Positions 31,601-39,011 of a stretch of DNA of 60,385 nucleotides are shown here, piece by piece. The stretch is from assembly GCF_028610705.1 (NCBI RefSeq), contig NZ_JAQQWT010000019.1:1-60385 (forward strand), read 5' to 3'. A model generated the notes under the pieces. That model saw only the letters and a program-made list of their open reading frames with translations. It was not told the origin of the DNA and made no database searches. The stretch's first letter is position 1. Every line of letters starts with the position of its first letter. This stretch comes from Halalkalibacter alkalisediminis (GTDB lineage: Bacteria > Bacillota > Bacilli > Bacillales > Bacillaceae_D). A program made the translations under genes and the position numbers.

Positions 31601-32163
31601 AGCAACATGGCTTTATTGAATCCGTTGGGTTTGATTTGTATTCACAAATGCTAAAAGAAGCGATTGAGGAAAGAAAAGGTGATAAACCAAAAGAACCGCC
31701 GTTCCAAGTGGAGATGGATGTGAAAATTGATGCCTATATTCCTGAAAATTATATTCAAGATGCTAAGCAGAAGATTGAAATGTATAAACGTTTTAAAGGA
31801 GCAGAATCGGTAGAAGATATTACGGACCTAAAGGACGAAATGTTTGACCGATTCGGTGAATATCCAAAGCAAGTCGACTTCCTTCTCCGCCTGACACAAA
31901 TTAAATTACTTGCCAACCAAGAACGAGTTGAGCAAATAACGGAAGTCAAAGATCAGGTTGAGATTCTTTTGTCGGCAGACTCTTCAACTTTAATGGATGG
32001 ATCAAAATTGTTTGAATTAACACATCAGCTTGGGCGAGAGGTCGCATTAGGTACAGCAGGAGAAAAAATTAAATTTGTTATTAAAACAAAAACGTTGAGT
32101 GATGAGCAAGTTTTATCCTTTATCGAAAAAATCGTTGAAGGGCTTCACAAAGGGAAAAAATAA
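28642..32163 (+). CDS. mfd: Transcription-repair coupling factor Mfd
   Basis: Mfd removes RNA polymerase stalled at DNA lesions and recruits UvrA. The 1173-residue protein has a UvrB-homology region at the N terminus, the RNA polymerase interaction domain from about residue 490 (VGDLIVHTNHGIGKYLGVE), and RecG-type motor motifs: Walker A GDVGYGKTEVA, DEEQRFGV, TATPIPRTL and the helicase motif VI QIRGRVGRS. The C-terminal TRCF domain ends the protein. Full length, no damage seen. Confidence 0.97.
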   Translation: MLGLQQYLRSNEEIKAVSDSLETNMKEQLISGLTGSARTLFMSSLYRESRRPLLVVTHNLYQAQKLYDDLVSFLNEEDVLLYPVNELISAEIAIASPEMKAQRIDVLNKLVHSFKGIVIAPLAGVRRQLPPVHVWEDAQIELEVGIDIDDIASLLEKLIMMGFQRVDMVASPGEVSVRGGIIDLYPLTEQDPIRIELFDTEIDSIRTFEVDNQRSKEERKKVVIGPAQEVLLQKTHYNRAAQLLSEGLTVSLKKIKAKETKEKLSQNISYEIGQLKQQSTFQGMYKYMSLYYEGDHSLLSYLPEETVITIDEVSRVKEISDNLEKEEAEWNTALLEQGEIIHNVTLSVPVFDLFKSMPNSILYLSLFLKHVPSTNPENVMSISCKSMQQFHGQMQLLQSEIERWKKANQAVVFMAGTMERAKRLSLNLEDEGIDTRIVEQATELVTGQVQIMVGNMQSGFELPASKLVVVTEEEVFAKKQAKRPQRKQAISNAERIKSYSELKVGDLIVHTNHGIGKYLGVETLEINGLHKDYLHLRYAGNDKLYVPVEQIDQVQKYVGSEEKDPKIYALGGNDWKKVKKKVQSSVEDIADDLIKLYAEREASKGFAFSKDGVEQQGFESSFQYQETEDQLRTITEIKADMENIRPMDRLLCGDVGYGKTEVAIRAAFKAIMDGKQVAILVPTTILAQQHYETIKERFADYPINIGVLSRFRSRKEQTETLKGVKAGSVDLIVGTHRLLSKDVIFKDLGLLIVDEEQRFGVTHKEKIKQLKSNIDVLTLTATPIPRTLHMSMLGVRDLSVIETPPENRFPVQTYVVEYNAALVREAIEREMTRGGQVYFLYNRVEDIERMTEQLSMLVPDAKISYAHGQMNERELETIMLDFLEGNSDVLVTTTIIETGVDIPNVNTLIIYDADRMGLSQLYQIRGRVGRSNRVAYAYFTYQRDKVLTEVAEKRLQAIKEFTELGSGFKIAMRDLTIRGAGNLLGAQQHGFIESVGFDLYSQMLKEAIEERKGDKPKEPPFQVEMDVKIDAYIPENYIQDAKQKIEMYKRFKGAESVEDITDLKDEMFDRFGEYPKQVDFLLRLTQIKLLANQERVEQITEVKDQVEILLSADSSTLMDGSKLFELTHQLGREVALGTAGEKIKFVIKTKTLSDEQVLSFIEKIVEGLHKGKK

Positions 32164-32248
32164 GATAAAATGAAGAAAATTTCCTCGCTTTTTTCAATAT
32201 GTTGGGTCGATTGGCTTATTTAGTCTTTCAAACAAATTCATGGATTGG

Positions 32249-32278
32249 TGAATAGTTCTTTTTTTAAGAAAGATACTA
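32249..32278 (+). promoter_or_regulatory. Candidate sigma-G promoter of spoVT
   Basis: TGAATA (32249-32254) and GATACTA (32272-32278), 17 bases apart, fit the forespore sigma-G consensus TGAATA-N17-CATACTA with a single mismatch. spoVT is a sigma-G gene in B. subtilis. Confidence 0.72.
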
Positions 32279-32356
32279 TAGTTAAGAAAAGAAATGGTTA
32301 TTTTCTTACCACTTACCATCAAGTGAATACATCATAAGAAAGTGAGGCAATACAGT

Positions 32357-32896
32357 ATGAAAGCAACAGGTATCGTACGTCGTATTGATGATTTAGGACG
32401 GGTTGTTATCCCGAAAGAAATCAGAAGAACACTTCGAATCCGTGAAGGAGATCCTCTTGAAATCTTTGTCGATCGTGATGGCGAAGTGATTTTAAAGAAA
32501 TACTCGCCAATTTCTGAGTTAGGTGATTTTGCAAAAGAGTATGCGGAGGCGCTATATGATAGTTTAAATCACTATGTATTAATTGCTGACCGTGATACAT
32601 TTATAGCAGTTGCTGGTGCACCAAAGAAAGAATATGCTAATAAGGGCATCGGAGAAATTGTTGAAAAATGTATGGATGACCGTAAAACAAAGGTGGAAAC
32701 AAGTGCAGGTGAGCACAACCTTGTCGGCGATCATGCAGATGAATTAAAAGGGTATGTTATTACACCGATTATTGCGAATGGAGATCCAATTGGTGCTGTC
32801 GTGATTTTTAGCAAGGAAACAGAGCTTTCTGGCATGATTGAACAGAAGCTAGCAGAGACAGCAGCAAGTTTTTTAGCAAAACAAATGGAGCAATAA
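32357..32896 (+). CDS. spoVT: Stage V sporulation regulator SpoVT
   Basis: SpoVT is a forespore transcription factor that modulates sigma-G genes. The 179-residue product has an N-terminal AbrB-type swapped hairpin (MKATGIVRRIDDLGRVVIP) closely related to AbrB at 9478, and a C-terminal GAF-like domain. ATG 32357 is the family start, with AAGTGAGG upstream. A strong terminator follows. Confidence 0.96.
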   Translation: MKATGIVRRIDDLGRVVIPKEIRRTLRIREGDPLEIFVDRDGEVILKKYSPISELGDFAKEYAEALYDSLNHYVLIADRDTFIAVAGAPKKEYANKGIGEIVEKCMDDRKTKVETSAGEHNLVGDHADELKGYVITPIIANGDPIGAVVIFSKETELSGMIEQKLAETAASFLAKQMEQ

Positions 32897-32908
32897 CTAT
32901 ACTTAGTC

Positions 32909-32949
32909 AAAAAAGCTCGTCTCTTTTTTTAAAGAGAACGAGCTTTTTT
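32909..32949 (+). terminator. Terminator after spoVT
   Basis: AAAAAAGCTCGT pairs with ACGAGCTTTTTT, and CTCTTT with AAAGAG inside. Confidence 0.9.
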
Positions 32950-33055
32950 GTTGAGTTAGGATCGCAATGAGATATATAAGACCACTAACAGCTATTATAA
33001 CGGGTTTCACTTATGATAAGATGGGTGCAAAGAAGCTAAGGAGAAAAGAAAAACC

Positions 33056-34687
33056 GTGCAAGTGACTCATTCGAACAATAACAGTGTCTTAAAGGGGATC
33101 GCCCTTTTATCTGGAGTTGCACTACTGGCTAAAGTAATAAGTGCAGCTTACCGAATTCCCTACCAAAACTTATCAGGGGATCTCGGCTTTTATGTGTATC
33201 AACAAGTATATCCGCTTTACGGAATTATTATGGTACTCGCAATGTATGGATTTCCGGTTGTCCTATCAAAGGAGCGAGCCGAATTATTAGCGGGAGGCAA
33301 AGTAGAAGAGGCAAAAAAAATGATGAGTTTGTTCTTTTATGGACTCTTACTTTTTTCGGTCGTTAGTTGGGTGGCTTTGTTTGCCTTTGCTGAGGTTATT
33401 GCCTTCATGATGGGGGATGGCAGATTAGAAACTCCCATTCGAGCGATGAGTCATGTGGTGTTACTCCTGCCATTTTTAAGTGTAGGCAGAGGATTCCATC
33501 AAGGAGAAGGAGATTTAATTCCTACAGCTGTTTCGCATGTCGCCGAACAATTTATACGTGTTTTATTCATCTTAGGTTTCACCTATTTGTTTGTGGAATT
33601 GGGGTTTAATGCCTATACAATTGGAACAGGAGCGGCCTATGGATCGGTATTTGGAGGAATTGTAGGGATTCTCCTTTTACTCATTCTTACGAAAGCGCGC
33701 TGGATTCGTGAGTTGGTTCATCCACGTCATCTAAATTTCTTTAGTATGATGAAAAGCAACCTGGCGCTGATGAAGCAAAGTGTTTTTATTTGCTTAACAG
33801 CCTTAATTTTAGTGTTGTTTCAACTAATTGACGCCTTTTCTGTTGTGAGGTTGTTACAGTGGAGTGGAACTCTAGAATTAGTTGCTTTTGAAGCAAAGGG
33901 GGTATTTGATCGAAGTCAACCCCTTCTCCAGCTTGGTACGATTATAACGACGACATTAGCATTGGCTTTAGTACCGATGTTGACTAAAGCCATTATGGAA
34001 GGAAATACAGAACGAGCTCAGCACTATCAACACCTTTCTTATCGCTTAGCGATATTAGTGGGAGGGGCTGCGACCGTTGGGTTATTTGTCATTATTGAAC
34101 CAACCAACCACTTTTTATATACGGATGCAGCTGGAACTAATGTATTAAGAGTCATGAGCTTAGCGATTTTGTTTTCTTCGCTGTTTACGACAATTTCAGC
34201 TGTGTTACAAGGGTACAACTTTACCTATATACCGGCTATTGCTGTTGTGCTTGGCGTATTCGTAAAGCTTGGCAGTAATGTCATTCTCATTTCCTTTTTT
34301 GGTACATTAGGGGCAGCTTGGTCTACGGTAATAGCGGCAAGCGTGATGGTCGTCTTTTTGCTTTTGGCTTTCCATAAGAAAAAAGAGTTACATCTTGGTT
34401 CTTACCGTTCTTATGTCCCAATCATAATGGTTTTAGCTGTGATGGGAATGGTCACTTTCCTTTGGAAGAGTGGGTTCACGTATCTCGTCTCAGGTGATTC
34501 TAGAGGACTAAGTGCATTCATCGCGTTATCTTCAGCTGGGGTCGGGGGTTTAATTGTAGCGGTTTGTTTGTTTACTATGCCAATCTTTACTGAGGAAGAA
34601 TGGAGCAACATTTCAAAATTGAACCAAATAAGAGTAAGATTAAAAAAGTGGTTACAGTATTTGAAGGAACATGGAGGAAAAAGATGA
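33056..34687 (+). CDS. yabM: Polysaccharide/lipid flippase of the MOP superfamily (YabM, SpoVB-like)
   Basis: This is an integral membrane protein of the oligosaccharidyl-lipid flippase family. It has 543 residues and about 14 hydrophobic segments, starting with LKGIALLSGVALLAKVISA and the family motif YRIPYQNLSGDLGFYVYQQVYP. The lipid substrate is unknown. It starts at GTG, with AAGGAG 13 bases upstream, a long spacing. Its stop overlaps yabN in ATGA, so the two are coupled. Confidence 0.88.
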   Translation: MQVTHSNNNSVLKGIALLSGVALLAKVISAAYRIPYQNLSGDLGFYVYQQVYPLYGIIMVLAMYGFPVVLSKERAELLAGGKVEEAKKMMSLFFYGLLLFSVVSWVALFAFAEVIAFMMGDGRLETPIRAMSHVVLLLPFLSVGRGFHQGEGDLIPTAVSHVAEQFIRVLFILGFTYLFVELGFNAYTIGTGAAYGSVFGGIVGILLLLILTKARWIRELVHPRHLNFFSMMKSNLALMKQSVFICLTALILVLFQLIDAFSVVRLLQWSGTLELVAFEAKGVFDRSQPLLQLGTIITTTLALALVPMLTKAIMEGNTERAQHYQHLSYRLAILVGGAATVGLFVIIEPTNHFLYTDAAGTNVLRVMSLAILFSSLFTTISAVLQGYNFTYIPAIAVVLGVFVKLGSNVILISFFGTLGAAWSTVIAASVMVVFLLLAFHKKKELHLGSYRSYVPIIMVLAVMGMVTFLWKSGFTYLVSGDSRGLSAFIALSSAGVGGLIVAVCLFTMPIFTEEEWSNISKLNQIRVRLKKWLQYLKEHGGKR

Positions 34688-36150
34688 AAAAAATAACCGT
34701 ATTAGGATTAGGAGCTGGAGATCTAGAGCAAATGCCACTTGGTGTATATCGGCATTTGTTAAAGCAAAAAAGCGTCTATATTCGAACAGAGGATCATCCA
34801 GCTATTCGAGAATTAACTGAAGAAGGGGTGTCTTTTCAGTCATTTGATTCTACATATGAAGAACATGATGAATTTGAATCTGTCTATCAATCCATTGTCG
34901 CTCAACTGTTAGAAAAAGCAAAAGAAGAGGAAGTGACGTATGCCGTCCCAGGTCATCCTTTTGTGGCGGAACGAACGATTCAACTTTTAGTGGAAGCAAG
35001 TCAAAGAGATGAAGTAGAAGTCACCTTTTTAGGGGGGCAAAGCTTTCTTGATGCGATGTATACCGCTCTTCGTATTGATCCAATCGAAGGCTGTCAAATT
35101 GTCGATGGTACAGCGTTCAACCGAGACGAAATTGAATTAAACCATCACTTGATTATTGTGCAAGTGTATGATGCGATGATTGCTTCTGAAGTGAAATTAA
35201 CATTAATGGAGCGGCTCCCTGATGATTATGAGGTAACGATTGCTACAGCGGTTGGTTCAAAAGAAGAACAGTTGACGAAGGTTCCACTATACGAACTCGA
35301 TCATGCGACCACATTAAACAACTTAACGGCTGTTTATGTCCCTCCTGTTCGAGAAGACAAACTACTCTATGGGGAGTTTGATAAATTAAGGGAGGTCATC
35401 GCAGTTCTTCGAGGACCAAATGGCTGTCCATGGGATCAAAAGCAAACCCATGATTCGTTGAAAAAATACTTTATTGAAGAAGTGTACGAGGTACTTGAAG
35501 CGATCGATGAAGAGGATGATGAGCATTTAATAGAGGAGCTTGGAGATGTCCTCCTGCAAATTATGTTGCATGCTCAAATTGGAGAGGATAATGGGTATTT
35601 CTCCATTCGGGATGTGATTCATGCAATTACAGAGAAAATGATTCGCAGACACCCTCATGTATTTGGAGAAGTGACCGTGAATGATGCCGATGAAGTCGTT
35701 TCTAATTGGGATGAGATTAAAAAACAAGAAAAAGGGCATACAGAAGAAGAATCCATTCTTGCCTCCATCCCTAAAGGGCTTCCAGCTTTAATCGAAGCAA
35801 CAAAATTACAAAAGCAAGCGGCAAAAGTGGGGTTTGATTGGGATGACGTTGCCCCAATGTGGATGAAAATGCAAGAGGAGTTGGCAGAGTTCTTAGTAGA
35901 AGTAAAAGCAGGAAATCAACCAAACATGCAGAAAGAACTAGGAGATGTTCTTTTTGTGATCGTCAATTTGGCTCGCTTTTATAAAATAGACGCTGAAGAA
36001 GCTCTTTTAAGTACAAACCGCAAGTTTCATAGACGCTTCCGTTATATAGAGGAGGCGGTGAAAAACGAAGGCAATGTAATTACGGAGCTTTCACTTGAAG
36101 AGCTCGATCAAAAATGGGAAGCTGCAAAACGATTCGAAAAAGAAAATTGA
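34684..36150 (+). CDS. mazG: Fusion of a tetrapyrrole-methylase-like domain and MazG NTP pyrophosphohydrolase (YabN)
   Basis: The N-terminal half (about residues 1-225, ITVLGLGAGDLEQMPLG) is the uroporphyrin-methylase-like YabN domain. The C-terminal half carries two MazG repeats that hydrolyse nucleoside triphosphates; the metal ligands are in EEVYEVLEAI and EELGDVLLQ after GCPWDQKQTHDSL. Total length is 488, the normal Bacillus fusion. ATG 34684 follows GGAGG and overlaps yabM. A housecleaning role against damaged nucleotides is inferred from the family. Confidence 0.93.
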   Translation: MKKITVLGLGAGDLEQMPLGVYRHLLKQKSVYIRTEDHPAIRELTEEGVSFQSFDSTYEEHDEFESVYQSIVAQLLEKAKEEEVTYAVPGHPFVAERTIQLLVEASQRDEVEVTFLGGQSFLDAMYTALRIDPIEGCQIVDGTAFNRDEIELNHHLIIVQVYDAMIASEVKLTLMERLPDDYEVTIATAVGSKEEQLTKVPLYELDHATTLNNLTAVYVPPVREDKLLYGEFDKLREVIAVLRGPNGCPWDQKQTHDSLKKYFIEEVYEVLEAIDEEDDEHLIEELGDVLLQIMLHAQIGEDNGYFSIRDVIHAITEKMIRRHPHVFGEVTVNDADEVVSNWDEIKKQEKGHTEEESILASIPKGLPALIEATKLQKQAAKVGFDWDDVAPMWMKMQEELAEFLVEVKAGNQPNMQKELGDVLFVIVNLARFYKIDAEEALLSTNRKFHRRFRYIEEAVKNEGNVITELSLEELDQKWEAAKRFEKEN

Positions 36151-36160
36151 GGTGTTTATG

Positions 36161-36427
36161 ATGCGTTTAGATAAATTTTTAAAAGTATCTCGTTTAATTA
36201 AACGGAGAACATTAGCAAAAGAAGTTTGTGACCAAGGTCGAATTACGATTAATGGACAAGTGGCCAAAGCTGGATCTGCTGTGAAAGCAGGAGACGAATT
36301 AGTCGTTCGTTTTGGTCAGAAGTTAGTAACGGTTAGAATTGACGCTGTCAGGGAAATTGTCAGAAAAGAGGAAGCTGGTACGATGTATACAATTGTTAGC
36401 GAAACGCCGGTTTCGGAGTCTAGATAA
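36161..36427 (+). CDS. rqcP: RNA-binding S4 protein RqcP (YabO)
   Basis: RqcP works with RqcH in ribosome quality control, adding alanine tails to stalled peptides on the 50S subunit. The 88-residue product is a single S4 domain, MRLDKFLKVSRLIKRRTLAKE and GQVAKAGSAVKAGDEL. Two adjacent ATGs exist (36158, 36161); the second has better spacing to GAGGTG and is the family start. It follows mazG by ten bases. Confidence 0.94.
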   Translation: MRLDKFLKVSRLIKRRTLAKEVCDQGRITINGQVAKAGSAVKAGDELVVRFGQKLVTVRIDAVREIVRKEEAGTMYTIVSETPVSESR

Positions 36428-36435
36428 GGAGCTTG

Positions 36436-36464
36436 TTCTATTTTAAGTTCCCCACTCATACACT
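36436..36464 (+). promoter_or_regulatory. Candidate sigma-E promoter of yabPQ
   Basis: CATACACT (36457-36464) matches the mother-cell sigma-E -10 consensus CATACAMT exactly. TTCTATT (36436-36442), 14 bases upstream, is a fair -35. yabP and yabQ are sigma-E genes in B. subtilis. Confidence 0.75.
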
Positions 36465-36492
36465 GCTATGAAAGCATATGGAGGAGGGACTT

Positions 36493-36807
36493 ATGATGGA
36501 TCAACATTATGAATTTGGCACACCTATGGGCCGTGATAGACAAAATAACGACCACGATGTGATCTTAAAAGCTAGAAGACAATTAGATATCACGGGTGTT
36601 AAGCAAGTAGAAAGTTTTGATAATGAAGAGTTTCTATTAGAAACAGTCATGGGCTTTTTGTCTGTACGAGGTCAAAATTTGCATATGAAAAACTTAAATG
36701 TTGAGCAGGGAATTGTGTCAATTGAAGGTAAGGTGTACGACCTCATTTATCTTGATCAGAATCAACAAGATAAAACAAAAGGCTTCTTTGGGAAGTTATT
36801 TAAGTGA
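36493..36807 (+). CDS. yabP: Sporulation protein YabP
   Basis: YabP is a mother-cell protein needed for spore cortex and coat formation. The roughly 104-residue product has the YabP/YqfC domain, with the motif SFDNEEFLLETVMGFLSVRGQNLHM near residues 35-60. Two adjacent ATGs (36493, 36496) follow GGAGGAGG; either may be used. The gene ends four bases inside yabQ (GTGA overlap). Confidence 0.9.
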   Translation: MMDQHYEFGTPMGRDRQNNDHDVILKARRQLDITGVKQVESFDNEEFLLETVMGFLSVRGQNLHMKNLNVEQGIVSIEGKVYDLIYLDQNQQDKTKGFFGKLFK

Positions 36808-37385
36808 CGCTAACAGTTCAACTCTATACGATGTTATCAATGGCTGCTATGGGAATCTATCTGGGTGCAGCTATTGATACGTATGGGCGATTCACCCGAA
36901 AAAGACCTTCATTCAATTGGCTTGTTGCATGCAATGATGTTTTGTTTTGGCTCGTACAGGCTCTAGTTGTCTTTTATGTGTTGTTGCAAGCGAACAATGG
37001 TGAAATTCGTTTTTATATATTTTTAGCGCTAGTATGTGGATTTGCAGCTTATCGAGCTCTATTTCAAACGTTCTATCAAAGAGTTTTAGAAATCATGATT
37101 ACAAGAATTATTCAAACGTATCGACTAACGATCAAGCTCATTACGATATTATTGATTAACCCGGTCAAGTACTTATTGAAAGTCTTGTATTCCTTATGTA
37201 TTATGGTATTAACAGCTTGTTTAACCGTTCTATTATTCTTACTGAACCTCATCTGGAAACCGCTAAGATGGTTTCTCCTTCTTTTGTATAAATGGACAGG
37301 GCTGAATAAGCAAGTAAATAAAATTAAACCCATTTTACGGAAAATGAAGGATTTTCTCCAGTCAATGAGGAAAAAGAAAGAATAA
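36804..37385 (+). CDS. yabQ: Sporulation membrane protein YabQ
   Basis: YabQ is a mother-cell membrane protein needed for cortex synthesis. The 193-residue product has four or five hydrophobic helices, at about 5-25, 40-60, 65-85 and 110-150, and a basic C terminus. It starts at GTG within the yabP stop, so translation is coupled. The likely promoter is the sigma-E site before yabP. Confidence 0.9.
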   Translation: MTLTVQLYTMLSMAAMGIYLGAAIDTYGRFTRKRPSFNWLVACNDVLFWLVQALVVFYVLLQANNGEIRFYIFLALVCGFAAYRALFQTFYQRVLEIMITRIIQTYRLTIKLITILLINPVKYLLKVLYSLCIMVLTACLTVLLFLLNLIWKPLRWFLLLLYKWTGLNKQVNKIKPILRKMKDFLQSMRKKKE

Positions 37386-37396
37386 GGGGTGATGAC

Positions 37397-37777
37397 ATGG
37401 TCTCAAATCAGACTTCTAGAGTAAGAGAAATGGATAAAGCTTATATTCAGCAGCGTGAACAAGAACTCGAGCTTGAAAGAAGAAAACGTCGAGGGCTTTT
37501 TCGCAGATTATCTGCATTAGCCATCATTATCTTGGTTCTAGGAACAATGGGGTTTGTGACGATTTATGCCCAGGCTCAATCGCTAGAAGATAAAAAGCAA
37601 GATAAACTAGCGCTTGAACAACAAATAGAACAGTTGAAAGCTGAAGAGAAGCGTTTGCATCAAGATATCGTGAATTACAATGATCTTGATTACATTGCTG
37701 AAATTGCTAGGCGAGATTATTATTTAACTAAGCCAGGCGAAACCTTGTTTAAATTACCTGACTCTCAGTCAAATTGA
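37397..37777 (+). CDS. divIC: Cell-division protein DivIC
   Basis: DivIC is a bitopic septum protein that forms a complex with FtsL and DivIB. The product (126 residues) has a basic cytoplasmic N terminus, one membrane helix at about residues 39-59 (LSALAIIILVLGTMGFVTIY) and an extracellular coiled coil (about 62-95). The C-terminal DYIAEIARRDYYLTKPGE motif is family-specific. GGGGTGATGAC precedes ATG 37397. Confidence 0.94.
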   Translation: MVSNQTSRVREMDKAYIQQREQELELERRKRRGLFRRLSALAIIILVLGTMGFVTIYAQAQSLEDKKQDKLALEQQIEQLKAEEKRLHQDIVNYNDLDYIAEIARRDYYLTKPGETLFKLPDSQSN

Positions 37778-37848
37778 CACATTTTTAGAGTTAGGTATAA
37801 TATAAAAAATGAACATTTTCAGATTTCTTAAGGAGGATCTATTTTTTC

Positions 37849-38349
37849 ATGTCAATCGAAGTAGGCAGCAAGTTACAGGGTAAGGTTACAGGAATCACTC
37901 ATTTTGGTGCATTTGTGGAGCTGCCGGGTGGTTCTACAGGCCTTGTACACATTAGTGAAGTCGCTGATAATTATGTTAAGGACATTAACGAGATTTTAAA
38001 AGTTGGGGACGAAGTGCTTGTAAAGGTAGTTAACGTTGAGAAGGATGGAAAAATTGGTCTTTCCATTCGTAAGGCAGTCGATCGTCCAGCTGCTCCTGAA
38101 CGTCCGTCACGTCCAAGACCTGAACGTTCGGATCGACCAGATCGTCCAAGTCGTCCATTTAACTCTCAACGTCCAAGTCGCCCACAAGGTGGCGGCGGTG
38201 GTCGTGGACCAAGACCAAACCAAGCACGTCCATCTCTTACTTTTGAAGACAAAATGAGTCGCTTTTTAAAAGACAGTGAAGAGCGAATCTCTACATTGAA
38301 GCGTCAAACAGAATCTAAACGCGGGGGTCGAGGCGCCCGTCGAGGATAA
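37849..38349 (+). CDS. yabR: S1 RNA-binding domain protein YabR
   Basis: The N-terminal 70 residues form an S1 domain (VGSKLQGKVTGITHFGAFVELPGGSTGLVHISEVA), typical of RNA-binding proteins. Residues 80-130 form a low-complexity tail built from RPSRP/RPDRP-type units and a GGGGG stretch, longer and more arginine-proline-rich than I expect for YabR. A perfect AAGGAGGATC precedes the ATG. It ends at a terminator before tRNA-Met. Role unknown beyond RNA binding. Confidence 0.88.
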   Translation: MSIEVGSKLQGKVTGITHFGAFVELPGGSTGLVHISEVADNYVKDINEILKVGDEVLVKVVNVEKDGKIGLSIRKAVDRPAAPERPSRPRPERSDRPDRPSRPFNSQRPSRPQGGGGGRGPRPNQARPSLTFEDKMSRFLKDSEERISTLKRQTESKRGGRGARRG

Positions 38350-38381
38350 CTTGCTGCTCTAATGCGAGGGCATTTATTTTA

Positions 38382-38417
38382 GGGGTTAGGCATTGTATGT
38401 TGCCTAACTCCTTTTTT
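38382..38417 (+). terminator. Terminator after yabR
   Basis: GGGGTTAGGCA pairs with TGCCTAACTCC (one wobble pair) and is followed by six Ts. Confidence 0.9.
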
Positions 38418-38485
38418 AAAGAGAAAAATTTTATAACGATGATTAAAGTAATGAAGTCATCCAAAGATGCTTTTGATTATTTGAG

Positions 38486-38513
38486 GAAGCGCAATGATTC
38501 CGCTCATTGCTTC
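38486..38513 (+). repeat. Hairpin related to the dispersed element, copy D
   Basis: GAAGCGCAATGA pairs with TCATTGCTTC with a two-base bulge, then a run of As. It shares the GCAATGA and CCGCT words of the family but has a minimal interior. It lies between the yabR terminator and the tRNA promoter. Confidence 0.45.
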
Positions 38514-38538
38514 AAAAAAATTAATGTCATTGTTTTTG

Positions 38539-38567
38539 TTGACTTTTGGTTTGATTCATAGTATATT
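38539..38567 (+). promoter_or_regulatory. tRNA-Met promoter
   Basis: TTGACT and TATATT with a 17-base spacer; the tRNA gene begins 25 bases after the -10 box. Confidence 0.75.
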
Positions 38568-38591
38568 AATTCTTGTCGCAATTAATGTTTT

Positions 38592-38668
38592 GGCGGTGTA
38601 GCTCAGCTGGCTAGAGCGTACGGTTCATACCCGTGAGGTCGTGGGTTCGACTCCCTCCGCCGCTACCA
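38592..38668 (+). tRNA. tRNA-Met (CAT), elongator type
   Basis: The 77-base gene folds into a cloverleaf: acceptor GGCGGTG with CGCCGCT, anticodon stem TACGG/CCGTG with loop TTCATAC, T loop TTCGACT, and an encoded CCA end. G1 with U72 and the sequence pattern agree with the elongator tRNA-Met that sits at this place in B. subtilis. The T stem GTGGG/CCCTC has a T-T mismatch at its second pair. No tRNA-Glu follows, unlike B. subtilis. Confidence 0.95.
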
Positions 38669-38685
38669 ATACATAATACTCAAAC

Positions 38686-38712
38686 CTGTGTCCATTGGAT
38701 GCAGTTTTTTTT
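38686..38712 (+). terminator. Terminator after tRNA-Met
   Basis: CTGTGTCC pairs with GGATGCAG (two wobble pairs) around ATT, followed by eight Ts. A further hairpin CCCCC/GGGGG lies at 38837-38855, in otherwise empty sequence before the spoIIE promoter. Confidence 0.8.
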
Positions 38713-38900
38713 GATTGCTTAATTAACAAAACGAGCAAATCTATTCTCCTTTCCCTCAGTAACCTTAAAATTAAACACATCAGCTTTGTTTTATTCAAAC
38801 TTTCCTTCTTCAACTTTCACCATAGTCTGCAATAATCCCCCATAAAACTAGGGGGAAAGTCTACTACTTTATGAATACTATAGCTATTGCTACCTATTTG

Positions 38901-38977
38901 AGACGAAACAAGTCGAACGCTTTTTGTAAAGTACCTTGTGATTTTGACAAAAACTGAACCCCATCTCTGTTTATAAT
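38901..38977 (+). promoter_or_regulatory. spoIIE promoter with tandem Spo0A boxes
   Basis: AGACGAA (38901) and AGTCGAA (38911) are each one base from the 0A box TGNCGAA and lie exactly 10 bases apart. TTGACA (38944-38949) and TATAAT (38972-38977) are perfect sigma-A boxes, but 22 bases apart. B. subtilis spoIIE also has an over-long spacer (21 bases) that makes it depend on Spo0A~P. Confidence 0.8.
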
Positions 38978-39011
38978 GAACACACGAATAAAACTAGGGT
39001 GGTGGATGTTG

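Noticed and set aside
32964-32971. GCAATGAG after the spoVT terminator as another hairpin-element copy
   Set aside because: Only the left eight bases match and no paired right end is found.
38976-39011. ATG at 38976 as the spoIIE start
   Set aside because: It lies within the -10 box of the promoter, and a good ribosome binding site serves 39012 instead.
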